From Piezodorus guildinii (taxonomy: Eukaryota > Arthropoda > Insecta > Hemiptera > Pentatomidae): a stretch of 64,000 nucleotides of DNA. Shown piece after piece: positions 31,933 to 43,109 of the stretch; within the stretch, counting starts at the first letter, position 1, and each line of letters opens with the position of its first letter. Location of the stretch: assembly GCA_023052935.1 (NCBI GenBank), contig CM041293.1, positions 152,271,474-152,335,473 on the forward strand. Direction: 5' to 3'. Made by a program: the position numbers and the translations under genes. Under the pieces are notes generated by a model. It searched no databases. It had not been told where the DNA came from and worked only from the letters and a program-made list of their open reading frames with translations.

Positions 31933-34617
31933 TTACAAAAGGTCGCGGGGCCACTGCCGTTTCAACCTTCTAGGTGGGTTGTATGGATGAGTGGAGCTGG
32001 ATAGGGATTGAGCTAAAGGATTAGGATGATGAATGAGGTTCTGGTGGAATTTGGAAAATTTGGATGGAATTAGGTCTGAAATAAATGGAACATTAAGGTC
32101 GTGGTGCAAGGTATAATTGGAGACATAATAAGGAGCATTTACTATTGTACGGAGGACTTTGGATTGAAAGGATTGAATGCGTTTGATGTTAGAACGTTTA
32201 GCTGTCCCCCACAGTTCAAGTCCGTAGGTCCAGATGGGCTTCAGTATTGTCTTGTAGATTAATAATTTGTTTTCAACTGTAAGTTCAGATTTTCTGTTGA
32301 GTAGTCGGTATAACTGTCCGAATCGTCGGTTGAGTTCTTGTCTTTTAAGTCTTGTATGTGGGTTCCAAGTCAATCTTTTGTCTAACAGTAAGCCAAGATA
32401 CCGGACTGTATCTGAGAGAGGAATCGGTAATGAGTTGAAATAAACTGGCGGACAGGATTTTCGTCTAAGAGTAAAGGTTATGTGTTTACATTTGGCTTCG
32501 TTCACCTTTACACGCCAGTTATTACACCAGTGTTCGATAAGGAAAAGGTGTCTCTGAAGGTTTAAGGATGCTGTTTCAGGATTGGAACTGGATGATAGGA
32601 TGGCGGTGTCGTCTGCAAAAGTTGCCAGAAAGGTATCAGGATGTGTAGGAATATCAGCAGTGTAAAGGATGTAGAGGATGGGTCCCAAGACGCTGCCTTG
32701 AGGAACACCGGCCTCAACGGGATAAAGGTTAGAAAATTCTTTACCACAGCGAACTCGGAAGGAACGGTTCGAGAGATAGGATCGGAGAATGAGGTATAGG
32801 GACTGGGGTAAATGGGTTTTCAGCTTGAAGAGTAATCCAGTGTGCCATACCCGGTCAAAAGCTTGCGCAATGTCCAGAAACGCACCAGAACAATACTCTT
32901 TGCATTCAAGAGCTGAGGAAATATGGTCTACAACTCGGAGCCCCTGTTGAACTGTGGAATGCTAAGGACGGAATCCAAACTGATGGGAAGGAAGATTTTG
33001 AGATTCTAATATGGGTAGGATACGTTTAAGAAGAAGCCTTTCGAAGATTTTTGAGAGGATGGGGAGTAGACTAATAGGCCTGTAGCATGAAGTGTTGTTG
33101 GAAGGTTTACCTGGTTTTAAAAAAAGGATGATGGTGGAATGTTTCCATAACAGAGGAAAATAGGTGGTGCGGAGGATGCAGTTATAAATATAAGTAAGAA
33201 AAATAATGGCTTTCTGGGGAAGTTGTCGGAGGATCTGGGGAGTAAGGAGATCGTGTCCAGGAGATTTACGGAGAGTCAGTTTTTGGAGAAGATATTTGAC
33301 CTCAGAGGGATTAATAGCTTTAGGAGGTAGGGAAAGTGGAATCGGTGACATAAGAAAGTCTTGCACTTTTGCGGTGTGATTGATGTGGGATTCCGGGTGA
33401 GGAGTGAATACTTTGGAGAGGTGTGTGGCGAATTCCTCGGCTTTATCTTCATCAGACGCAGCCCAGGAGTCATCACCACGTCGGAGAGGATGGGAAACAT
33501 GATGGTATTTTAGGATCTTTTTCGTGACATTCCACAGGGAATTATCACGAGCTGATAGAGAGGAGAGGTAGGAATTAAAGGACTGGGAACGGAAGTTCGC
33601 CAACTCCCTCTTCAATTGTCTACAATAGAAGTTATAGGAGCGGCGATCTGTTGGGTGTCGGGTGCGCTGCCATAATGATCTTGCTCGGCGTTTGGTGTGG
33701 ATAAGGTCTATAATAGGTTGTGGAAAATGATTTTGGTCTGGATTTATATTGGAGTGTTTAGGAGAGGAAGCAGTCCAGACAGCTTGTTGGATGGCGGTGG
33801 TAAAGGAATAGACGGAATTATCTAGGTCATCTTGGGTTTTGAGGGTTACTCTGAGGTCAATATTATCGGTCAGGATTTGGCGGAAAAGGTTCCAGTTGAG
33901 AGGGCCTCGGATGAATGATGGTGGAATGGGTTTTGGAATTGGAGTGAGAGATACTTTTAGGATCAGTGGACTATGGTCTGAGGATAGTTCATCAAGGCGA
34001 GTTAAAGACAAGTTGAGAGAGCCTAATCCGCTGTGGATAAAGAAGTCGAGGATGTCAGGATTGCGGTTAGGATCGGTTGGCCAGTAGGTAGGGGAGTCAG
34101 GAGGCAGGATATTAAAATTTCGGGAGTTGAGTGCAGACAGCAAATTTCGTCCCCGAGAATTCGTGGTTCTGGAACCCCACTGCTGATGCTTGGCGTTTAA
34201 GTCTGCACCCAGAATGAAACGATTTCCTAAGGAATCCAGGAAGGATACAAATTCAGAATTGGAAATGGAATGTTTAGGAGGGCAATATGCAGATGTGAGG
34301 GTTACCGGAAAGGAAAAAGTCTTGATTACTATGGATGTGGCTTGTAGGAAATCATAGGTGGGAAGTGGGAGTAAATGATGAGAAAGGGATTGGTGGACAA
34401 TGATAGCAGAACCGGCATGGGCTTTACCGTCTGGGTGGTCAGTACGGTATGTCATGTATTGCGGTATTTTGAAGTACTGTTTAGTCGTTAGTCTTGTTTC
34501 AGTTATAAGTGCAACATCGATTGTTTTGTCTTGCAACAACGCTGTCAGTTCGTCAGTATGATTTCTAACACCATTCTCATTCCAAAGGAGAATGGATAAG
34601 GAGTTAGGTGAAGTCAT
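31933..34617 (-). pseudogene. LINE-A copy 2 ORF2, one nonsense codon
   Basis: 894 codons in a single frame from the ATG at 34617 to TAA at 31933, interrupted by one TAG (32962-32964) directly after HQFGFRP, where copy 1 has Gln. Endonuclease boxes (WNENG, ITETRL, GADLNAKHQQWGS, SDHSPL), RT boxes (YRPISLLP, FLDIAQAFDRVWH, GVPQGSVLGP, FADD) and C-terminal KPIWTYGLELWGTA are present. Plus-strand frame 33839-34087 and the other minus frames are shadows. Confidence 0.92.
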
Positions 34618-35709
34618 TTAAGGATTTTTCAAGGCAGGGATTAGATTCGATACTAGATTTGTAAGGAGTGATATAAGCGGCATAACAAGAGATTTGATTT
34701 CGGAGATGAACGATGTCATTAGACTGGTAAGATCTGTGACGTTTGATGGTGGAGGGATATGAGAAATTTGATGTTGAGGAGTTTTTTGAAGATTAGGTAA
34801 ACTTTGAGGGATAGATTCTTGTACAATAGATTGAGAATGTTGAGGAAAATATTGTTCCGGCAGTGCCTCGACTTCATGATTCTGGTTACCACCTCCAAGC
34901 AAGTGGGCAAATGACACGTTAGAATTTACAAGTTTTGATGGTTCTCTTCTGCTTCTGGTTGGTACAGCTGTTTCATTCGGATCCTGAGGTTTTTGGTATC
35001 TGGTTCTGAGTTTCTTGTAGATTTCACATCCCTTGTAGTTAGCCGGGTGGTCCTTGAGGCACAGAGCACATACAGCGGGTGCTGATCTTGATCTTGTACA
35101 TTCTTCTGTTTTATGCTGTTCACCGCATTTCACACAGCGTGGTATGTGATGGCAATAACTTTTGGTATGACCATATGCCTGACAGTTATGGCACTGGACT
35201 ATTTCTTTCTTTGTGTAAGGTTTTTCAACTTTTACACGGGTATAGTACAGTCTGCTGAGGTCATAGATATTTTCGACTCCTGCTGATGGTTCCAAGTCCA
35301 CGAAGAATAGAGGCAGTGGACTTTTATCTTTTAGAACGTTGGTGACTTGCCTCACTTGGAATCCTAATTCTGTCAGTTCTTCTTTGATTGCTTCAACGGG
35401 TGTTGAGGAATGTAGGTTTCTGATTACGACCCTTAATGCTCTCTCTTGGCGCAGCTGATAAGTATGAAAGTCAGCTTTGGTCTCAGTCAGATATTTTACA
35501 ATCTTTCTGTAGGTTTCAGCAGTAGTCGGAGATATTTTAGTATCATTGGTTCTACTTATACAATAATAACTATTAGGATCTGTTACTTTATTTAAATGCG
35601 CACACATCAGTTTAAAATTTTTAATATTTTTAACAAATATTGGTGGAGGTAGTGGTTCTCTGGGTATAGGAGAAGATTCCATGGTTTCTTTTTCATTTTG
35701 GAGGATCTG
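34618..35709 (-). CDS. LINE-A copy 2 ORF1, N-terminally truncated
   Basis: The homologous frame enters at 35709 (QILQNEKET) and the first Met is at 35682, giving 354 residues versus 436 in copy 1. It keeps the PRE_C2HC-like region, the three knuckles (CHNCQAYGH, CVKCGEQH, CALCLKDH) and the hydrophobic C-terminus. The TAA touches the ORF2 ATG, as in copy 1. No 5' UTR or promoter is left. Confidence 0.85.
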   Translation of the reverse strand, partial: QILQNEKETMESSPIPREPLPPPIFVKNIKNFKLMCAHLNKVTDPNSYYCISRTNDTKISPTTAETYRKIVKYLTETKADFHTYQLRQERALRVVIRNLHSSTPVEAIKEELTELGFQVRQVTNVLKDKSPLPLFFVDLEPSAGVENIYDLSRLYYTRVKVEKPYTKKEIVQCHNCQAYGHTKSYCHHIPRCVKCGEQHKTEECTRSRSAPAVCALCLKDHPANYKGCEIYKKLRTRYQKPQDPNETAVPTRSRREPSKLVNSNVSFAHLLGGGNQNHEVEALPEQYFPQHSQSIVQESIPQSLPNLQKTPQHQISHIPPPSNVTDLTSLMTSFISEIKSLVMPLISLLTNLVSNLIPALKNP

Positions 35710-35712
35710 AAA

Positions 35713-35726
35713 AATACAACTAAGTA
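35713..35726. repeat. TSD of LINE-A copy 2, right
   Basis: Exact copy of 31664-31677. Confidence 0.92.
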
Positions 35727-36004
35727 AACTTAAAACCTAAGGCTAGTTATTCATTTATTTATCATTATAACTAGTATAACAAAAATGTTTAAAAAATTTA
35801 CTAGTGCAATTTGAGGTACCTTAAAAATTAAGTGATTTTACTCAACACGTGACATTAATCCTAAAAATCAGCACAAAGTTACCTGAAGTAAAATATCCGA
35901 AATACATAGTAACATAACCACTACCCATTGTGAGGAGAACCGCAGCCGTATTATTATGTGACATAATTACAGATGTTTATGCTTTATTCGTCACTTTGCA
36001 TTAC

Positions 36005-36745
36005 CTTTTATAACTTTGTGAACAAGATAACATTTTTTTTCTAAAGTCTTAAGCTCTCCAAACGGAATATTATACATATATATTACAATCTTCAAGTTTG
36101 GAAAACAAAAAATTACCAAAATATTTCTTTTTTTCATCTATTCTACTCTAGTTGAATGTCTAATTCGTTCATTATTATAATTTTATATTTAACTATTCTA
36201 CTCTAGTTGAATGTCTAATTCGTTCATTATTATAATGTTATATTTAACCATTTGCATCAATACCAATAAAATTGTATGGTTAATTTTTTATAATCTAAAA
36301 AAAAAAAAAAAAATATTTTTTTCAGAAATAAAATTCTAAAATATCGGCATTAAAGCCATATCACACTATCTAAATCAGAAATAAAACTGCGAAATATTAA
36401 ATACTATTAAATTTTACATTGATATAGCAATTTTAATCAAAAGCGTTTTGATAATATCGCAAAATGCATGGTATGAGGTACCTGTTCCGGTCAGCCAACT
36501 TTAGTGAGAAAGTTTCTGTAAAATCTCAGGCATATAAGCTCCTCAAATATTAATTTGCAGTTGAATACAACTTATCGTTATCGAGCTAGACTTGCCACAC
36601 ACACAGACCTTCTTGCGGGATTCATTCATTTTTACTCAAGGAACCCTAAAATCTGTATTTCTATTGAAAACTGGAATTCGAAAATTTTCAAGATCACAAT
36701 ATTTTCTCCAACTACATATTTCATATAAAGGTAAGTGAAAGTAAA
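36005..36745 (-). repeat. HINE-like repeat, one end intact
   Basis: The end with subTIR GGTAAGTGAAAGT lies at 36730-36742. The interior, on plus, has CTTAAGCTCTCCAAACGG, TTAAATTTTACATTGATAT, GCAAAATGCATGGTATG, a CACACACA core, CACAGACCTTCTTGCGGGA and GGAACCCTAAAATCTG. A 55-bp block is tandemly doubled at 36139-36248. The other terminus is not seen. Confidence 0.8.
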
Positions 36746-36826
36746 AATGATAAACTTATATTGACTTGATGGTTACTATATTATATTATATAAAAAAGTA
36801 CCGTCTCGAGTAGAGTTATCACTATA

Positions 36827-37736
36827 TTGGGTCGTTTCACAAGAAATGTCCGTTTTTATAGTTTCTGAAATACATAATGGATTTTGCTGGTCTCCGTTGT
36901 TTTCTTCCGAATGTTTACATATTTAAAGTAAACAGTTACTAACTCTCTACCTTTGTATTATAAACATAAGCTTCCCAATCAATTACCCACATTTTAGTAT
37001 ACCTCCAAATATGAACATGGAAACACGCGATTTTCAAGTAATATTTTTGTACGAGTTTAAACTCGGCCATACAGCAGCTGAGGCCGCTAGAAATATTTGC
37101 AAGGCGTTTGGGGATGGAAGTGTTAATGAACGGAACATTCGCCTTTGGTTTGCTAAGTTTTCAGCTGGGGATACCGACATGGAAAACTTGCCCCGAGGAA
37201 GACCTCCGTAATACACAACTATGTCCACAAACATACAGTAGAAGGAAACCCCTACCAAACAGTTAAAGAACTCTCAGCACAATTAAATGCATCTACCGTT
37301 TCCTGACATTTAAAGTGTATTGGGAAAGTAAAAAAGCTCGATACATGGGTACCTCATGATCTCACTGAGCGGCAGCAAGACCCTATGTTTTAAAACATAC
37401 CGGGAAAAAATTGAAAGAGCTGGGCTACGAAGTTCTCCGCACCCACCAATACCATATTCTCCCCACTTGTCTCCAACAGATTACCACCTGTTCAGGAATT
37501 CAGACAACTTCGTCAAAGGAAAACGTTTTGAAAATGATGATCAAGTGAAAATTGCGTTTTCAGATTTTGTTTTACTTCAAAGCTCAGAGTTTTTTCAGTT
37601 CGGGGATAAAAAAGTTGGTATCACGTTGGAGAAATGTGTAGAAAAAGAAGGTAAATACTTCGAATAGAATTATCTATCGTATTCTTAATAAAAATCCTTT
37701 ACCTTGAAAACGGACTTTTCATGTGACACAACCCAA
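36827..37736 (+). mobile_element. mariner element, internally deleted (copy B)
   Basis: TA at 36825-36826 and 37737-37738 flank inverted ends (TTGGGTCGTTTCACAAGAAA and TGTGACACAACCCAA). 910 bp, with the same internal gap as copies A and C. Confidence 0.92.
37011..37667 (+). pseudogene. mariner transposase, deleted (copy B)
   Basis: An ATG-started N-terminal frame of 66 codons (FLYEFKLGHTAAEAARNICK, NERNIRLWFAKF) ends early. The next part is shifted, and the last frame holds PYSPHLSPTDYHLFRN, FVKGKRFENDD and CVEKEGKYFE, the family C-terminus. In the third catalytic box the family's PDLSP reads PHLSP, while DYH is kept. The central DDE region is absent. Confidence 0.88.
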
Positions 37737-37794
37737 TACAACGACTTGTCAATCACAACTATCATATACTGAGCACAATAACTAAATATGCGGT

Positions 37795-39330
37795 ATGAAG
37801 AAAAGTCATGAAAATGTCTTGAAAAATAACTACTCAGTGGTAGCACTTCACTAACTATTTTAAGGCAGTAGGTCCCGAGGCCACCTTCTTTTCAATCTCC
37901 TGGGAGGGTTATCGAGGGTGGGTTTGTGTGGGCAGGGAGTTTAGAATGAAAAGAGGTGTATCTATCACGGTCTATGTTTGCAACAAATGTGTTGTTTAGG
38001 TCATTATGGAGGAGATGATTTGTTACAAAATAAGGGCATTCAGGATTTTGCGAAGCATTTTGGATTGCAAGGACTGGATGCGGGAGGAATTAGATGGTTT
38101 AGTAGATCCCCAAAGCTCGATTCCATATGTCCAAATAGGTCTGATAATAGTGATGAGTCTTTTGTATTATACTGGAAGTTTTGAACGTTTGTCGAGTAAT
38201 ATATGGATGTATAGTCGACTGTAGAACCTATTATAGCTGGAATAATCAGGAGTCAGTCATAAACTAGTAGAAAAAGACTGACTCCTGATTATTCCATCTA
38301 TAATAGTATCTACAGTTGACTATACATCCTCAATGTGAAGTTAATGCTTGGACATGGCTCAGTATTGCCTGATGATGACTCACAAGCTTGAGCCGAAACG
38401 TCGCACAGTGGGCTAAATAACCAATTTAGGTGGACAAAAGTTTGGAATTTTCCTGTAGTTCACCTTTTTATTATTAGTTGGCATGACCATTAATACTAAT
38501 ATTTCCCACGATACCATGTTTACAAATAAATAGTAAATGAATGAATCATTCCTGTTCACACAAGTGCCTAATAACCAACAGTGGGATTATTTTTATTCCA
38601 TGGTCATTTATTCTGTTTAAGATGTATTTCGAGCAAAGTCTTTTTGCTTTTATTTAACAATGGGCATTGCTAAGACAGGAAAGACATTATATTTCCAAAC
38701 TCGTTATTGAATATAAATTGCAATCTCACCTGTAGAGTTGATTCAGCAATTTGTAAATGTACGACCTCATTCAATAACGAAAAACTATATAGCCCCCAAG
38801 TTACCCCAAGGATTTGTTGGTAGGATTTGTTTTACCGATCCTTCTAGTCTTTAGATATTACAAAGAATTTTTGCGATTTTTCGCGTTTTGGGTGATACAT
38901 CATTTTTTTAAGACACAACACTACGAATCAAAAATTTTACAATCTACAACTTCAAGAATTTCCTAAATGATATAAAATACAACTATTGGCAGATTTCAGC
39001 AACTCCGAGTCATTCTGGGACTTCAAACGTAAATTATAGGGGAGTTTTAGATTTTAGCAAAAAAAATTGATATTTGACCACGGTGCGCTCGCTAATCGTG
39101 TCAAAAAATAATTAGTTTTTATATTTTTTTCTTATAATTTTTTCCGTAATCTGGGACCCCAAAGGTTAAATATAGACAAGTTTCAGAATTTTGTCCACCT
39201 AAATCGGTCGTATTATCGCTGTGCGTCGGCAAAAAACGGCAAAGGACTGACTCCTGATTATCCCATCTATTATAGTTGGTCGAGTAAGTGTTGTAGTAAT
39301 CGGTATCTTCGAGCAGTATCTGTCTTGTGT
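37795..39330 (-). mobile_element. LINE-B 3' region, split by a PLE unit
   Basis: Parts at 37795-38199 and 39279-39330. Plus-strand landmarks: AGTGGTAGCACTTCAC, GGTCCCGAGGCCACC, GGACTGGATGCGGGAGGAAT, CCATATGTCCAAATAGG, then, after the insert, GTAAGTGTTGTAGTAATCGG. The same order uninterrupted occurs at 62600-63055. Coding frames are broken. Confidence 0.8.
38191..39287 (+). mobile_element. Penelope-like derived unit with 9-bp TSD
   Basis: Insert 38200-39278 between GTCGAGTAA at 38191-38199 and 39279-39287. Near each end lies the same block in opposite orientation (AATAATCAGGAGTCAGTC at 38242 and GACTGACTCCTGATTATCCC at 39246), with a further plus copy at 38278. It contains a hammerhead-like core at 38369-38400 (CTGATGA, stem, GAAACG). 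No protein is encoded. PLE long terminal repeats are known to carry such motifs. Confidence 0.65.
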
Positions 39331-40310
39331 GAGGGTACTATCATATACTATATTGTTTTTTTAAGGAATCTGATAAATTTTTAAATCATGAATGAACGAA
39401 ACACATAAGCTTTTATTATTTATCAATTACATTATTATCAATCAAGCTTTTATTATACACTTACATAATATCAATGACAAAAATTAACTTTTTTTCTAAA
39501 ACACAAATGAAAATCTCTTATACCTGTCTATGGACAGGAAGAGATACGTCAGTATTGAGAATTGATTGAGTCTTGTTTAATTTTATTTCAAATTTCATTT
39601 TATTAGGGATATGAATCTAAAATTTGCCTACATGACAGTAAAACAGATAACCTACAGATACGATAATATGTGAGGGATGGCAGAGAGAAGTTGATGAAGA
39701 ACCAGAGTTGGAGACACAATTTCCTGGCTAGATCAATAGGAATCCGGCTGCCCCGAATTGATGGACAGCTATCATTGCTTTCTCACCTAACTCATCAAAT
39801 CTCCATTACATTTGTCATTAACTAAAATACACTGTATTTCCAGTAAATGCGCCGAAGTAATTCCGAAGGATGGGCTAAATTCCTTAATTTAAATTATTTA
39901 ATCGGAATATGTACACAGTGATTTCATACTAAATTCAATAAGGGGACCAGGTTTTTAGATGGTCAAAGCGGGACAACTCTGAAGGAGGGAGAGTAAATAT
40001 CAACAAAAATTTACCGAACAGAATAAAAATAATACCGTAATATTTTTTCTATCTTTAACATAAGTACAATTTATAAATATAAAAATGTATAATATTTTAT
40101 ATTTGTTTCAGTATGTGTATTTTTTTTAAATATTGTAAAAATCTTCACTAGAATTTGTCAAATTATAATTGACACTTAAAATATTTTTCCAAGTTTGAAA
40201 ACTTAATTTTGATTTTTCTGATGTCCACAGTTGATTTACTATAGAAAAAACATAAAATTGTATGTTTTGATTCCTAAAGATTTTTTTTGTTTAAATTATT
40301 TTACTGATAA
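39331..40310. other. no recognised gene
   Basis: AT-rich spacer; 39400-39500 contains repeated TATCAAT words. Nothing assignable. Confidence 0.5.
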
Positions 40311-40314
40311 TAAC

Positions 40315-40683
40315 AACTGTACACAGTACAACAAGTAAATGAGCTATTTACAGAACATTGGCTTGGAAAAGTCTTGAGAAGAATCTACCCAGTAGTAGCA
40401 CTTCAGAGTTTATTAGGTAAGGTCTCGGGGCCACCGTCTTTTCAGACGCCTCGGAGGATTATCTGAAATAGATACCGATGAGAGATACGGACAAGCGGGT
40501 TTGTATGGGCGGGTAATTTGGAATGAAAGGAGGAGTATCTTTTTGGGGAAATTTCTGCAAAGAGTGGGATATTCAGGTCTCTATGGATGAGTTTGTTGGC
40601 AACAAAGTACGGAGCGTCTAGGATTTGTCGAAGGATTTTGGATTGCAAGGATTGGATGCGGGAGGAATTCGATGGCTCAGTAA
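40315..40683 (-). pseudogene. LINE-B RT C-terminus and 3' end
   Basis: The best-preserved LINE-B coding piece: on the minus strand RIQSLQSKILRQILDAPYFV, HRDLNIPLFAEISPKRYSSF and HTNPLVRI, matching the C-terminal region of LINE-A (IKRIQSFQSKVLRTIV, HHDLNVPFISDLI). The frame stops near 40442. It joins a PLE end at about 40672-40690. Confidence 0.8.
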
Positions 40684-40775
40684 TGCCCTGATGATGGCTC
40701 ACAAACTTGAGCCGAAACGTTGGAAAAATTAAAAATTTTCAAAAAATGACTGATTCCTGATTATTCCACCTATAA
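40672..40775 (+). mobile_element. Penelope-like LTR fragment with hammerhead-like core
   Basis: GGCTCAGTAATGCC then CTGATGA (40688-40694), a stem GGCTCA/TGAGCC with a short loop, and GAAACG (40714-40719). It continues ATGACTGATTCCTGATTATT and CCACCTATAA, as in the unit at 59403-59684. A (TA)n tract follows. Confidence 0.65.
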
Positions 40776-40799
40776 AAAATTATATATATATATATATGC

Positions 40800-41569
40800 T
40801 GTTGTAGTGATTAAATTATATAATTATGATATAATATCTATGGGTTTTTTTCGGTAAGGATAAGGCTTGGTAAATACTATCAATATTATTTTCATGATTA
40901 ATCTAAGAGGATAAAATTAAGTTAACTAAAGGGTTTTTAAGGAGAATTTATATGCCAGCCAATCGTTTAAGAGGATATTAATAAATTAAAAAAATTCATA
41001 AAAAATCCAAAAAGTTAAAGAACATGACCGATATTTATAGGCTATTCAGCGATTTTAAATAATCCACTACTTGAAGACAACATACAATGCACGACAGAAT
41101 GATAAACAGAGCATGGCAAGACAAAAGGTTATAAATTATTTCACCCATCTTTCTTCGTGTTGATATCTGATATCAATATATGATCCTAAACCGGACCTGG
41201 GGGAGGTCGCATACATGTTTGATAAGAGTTGAAGAAACATATCCCGGCTAGTGGAGGTGGTGTAGCGTGGTCACGAACATGTAGCATCGATTCAGCTCAG
41301 AGCAATCTTCTCTTCACTGTCAACATTACCTTATTGATACTTGGCGAGAGGCTCTGGGATATTGTCTCGAGTGGCTCGCTATCAGCAACCGCGGCCTGCA
41401 ATATGAAACGCTAAGCCGATTAGTGACGAACTGTTCTAAGACCCATTTTTCATTATACCAGGGTATTGGAACTGATAGCAACCACGGGACTTAGAGTAAT
41501 CCGATGTAATTATGTCTTACAGGGGATCGGAGGTCGCCGGGATTTTTATAATGATGGAAGCCTTAATGA
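40800..41569. other. no recognised gene; GC-richer patch
   Basis: 41160-41560 is GC-richer. On the minus strand TTTCATATTGCAG (41398-41410) and AATAAGGTAATG frame a 66-base open segment (about 41332-41397) that looks like a small exon, but nothing supports a gene beyond the splice-like ends. Confidence 0.3.
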
Positions 41570-42055
41570 GTTTGCGGTACCTGAGAATTACTAAAATGAA
41601 TTAGTCGCGGTAGCGGTCAGTGAATGAAACAATTAAGTAGTTTCAACCTTTTATTTTCTGCCAACGTTTCCACCCCCATTGTGGATCATCAACAGTGTGT
41701 ATTGTAGGCGAATGGAAACTGAGTTCCTAAATAGTTTAAAATAGTTTGCGATACCTGAGAGTAACAAGGTTGTCTTTAAAAAATCAACTTTTATGATAAT
41801 ATTTTTTACCAAAAGGAATTAGTCCAGATAGCGGTCAGTGAATTAAACAATTGCGTAGTTTCAACCATTTATTTTCTGCCATCAGGGCGTATTGTAGGCG
41901 AATGGAAACTGAGTTCCTAAATAGTTTAAAATAGTTTGCGATACCTGAGAGTAACAAGGTTCTCTTTAAAAAATCAACTTTTATGATAATATTTTTTACT
42001 AAAAGGAATTAGTCCAGGTAGCGGTCAGTGAATTAAACAATTGAGTAGTTTCAAC

Positions 42056-42117
<62 letters not shown>

Positions 42118-42430
42118 ATATATATATATTGTATGAATGAGATCCTGTAGCACTATTATTATTGTCTATTATGACAAATTGTAATATATACGAATAAAAG
42201 AAATATTAAAAAAAAAAGTTTCAACCATTTAATTTCTGTCATCAGGGCGTATTGTAGGCGAATGGAAACTTATTTAAACTATTTGGAAACTCAGTTTCCA
42301 TTTGCCTATAACACGCCCTGATGATGACCCACAATGGGGGCCGAAACGTTGGCAGAAAATAAATGGTTGAAACTACTCAATTGTTTCATTCACTGACCGC
42401 TACCTGGACTAATTCCTTTTAGTAATTCTC
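41570..42430. mobile_element. Penelope-like LTR array: tandem plus inverted
   Basis: A repeat starting GTTTGCG(G/A)TACCTGAGA occurs at 41570, 41754 and 41934 (period 184 then 180), followed by an inverted partial copy (about 42283-42425). Hammerhead-like cores lie at 41665-41693 (minus, altered) and 42318-42348 (plus: CTGATGA ... GAAACG). Units 2 and 3 have lost that core. A LINE-A tail splits unit 3. Confidence 0.7.
42047..42227 (+). mobile_element. LINE-A 3' UTR, solo, with 11-bp TSD
   Basis: Insert 42058-42216; AGTTTCAACCA at 42047-42057 is repeated at 42217-42227. The insert starts with about 56 A, then (TA)n, TTGTATGAATGAGATCC, GTAATATATACGAATAAA and a second A-run. Confidence 0.85.
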
Positions 42431-43080
42431 CACGGTCAACTAATTATATCTACTACGATAATGTTTTTTACATTCAATTTCTTATATATGAAACTTAATA
42501 ACCCGACAAACTTTTTTTTGCCATGGAAATTATTTGTATTAAATATTTGAGTTAAATAAAAATAACGAAAGTAAAGTAAGCGTGTGGGGTTGGGACCTAT
42601 AACAGAAAAAATAATGGAGCTTTGTTAACGATGACAAGAATAAAAAATATCCATTCATTATTTCAATTTAATCTATTTTATATGTGTTAGCTACGAACCA
42701 GCATTGGAAGACTAAATATTTTATACTATAATTACACTTAAATACAAATTAAACTACATTTAAATAATTTGGATGTTGTTCTTACAAAAATAATAAAATA
42801 TCAATTAAAATATTCGGGTTGGGGGAAAAGGGTAAAAATGTGGGGTTATAGCTTACGCCAAAGAAAAAAAAAAAAAAAAAAAATTACAAAAACATTTTTA
42901 TAAAAAACCAATTGTTTAAGGAAACCTGAATCACCTAGCGGTATAAAATAATAATAATAACTTATTTAATGCGTTTCACTCCTCACCCCTTCCCCAAAAA
43001 AATTAAAGCTGAAAAAATTAACATAGACAGCTACAATTGAGAAACTCTAATCAGATCATTTTTTTTTTTTTTTTTTTCAT
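42431..43080. other. no recognised gene
   Basis: AT-rich spacer with A/T-runs at 42866 and 43060. Confidence 0.5.
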
Positions 43081-43109
43081 AGAATTAATACTGCAGAATT
43101 AAAGTTTAC

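Larger units (their letters stand above)
31678..35712 (-). mobile_element. LINE-A copy 2, 5'-truncated, 14-bp TSD
   Basis: A 4035-bp minus copy between exact 14-bp TSDs. It lacks the 5' UTR and the first ~80 codons of ORF1, but has the rest of ORF1, all of ORF2 and the 3' UTR. The tail on the minus strand ends AATTGTTATTACTACTAC rather than poly(A), a variant of the tail at 7120. Confidence 0.92.

Noticed and set aside
33839..34087. 82-codon plus frame
   Set aside because: Antisense shadow of the LINE-A copy 2 endonuclease.
41570..42430. CRISPR-like array
   Set aside because: Units are ~182 bp with an inverted copy and no short repeat-spacer pattern; eukaryotic context.
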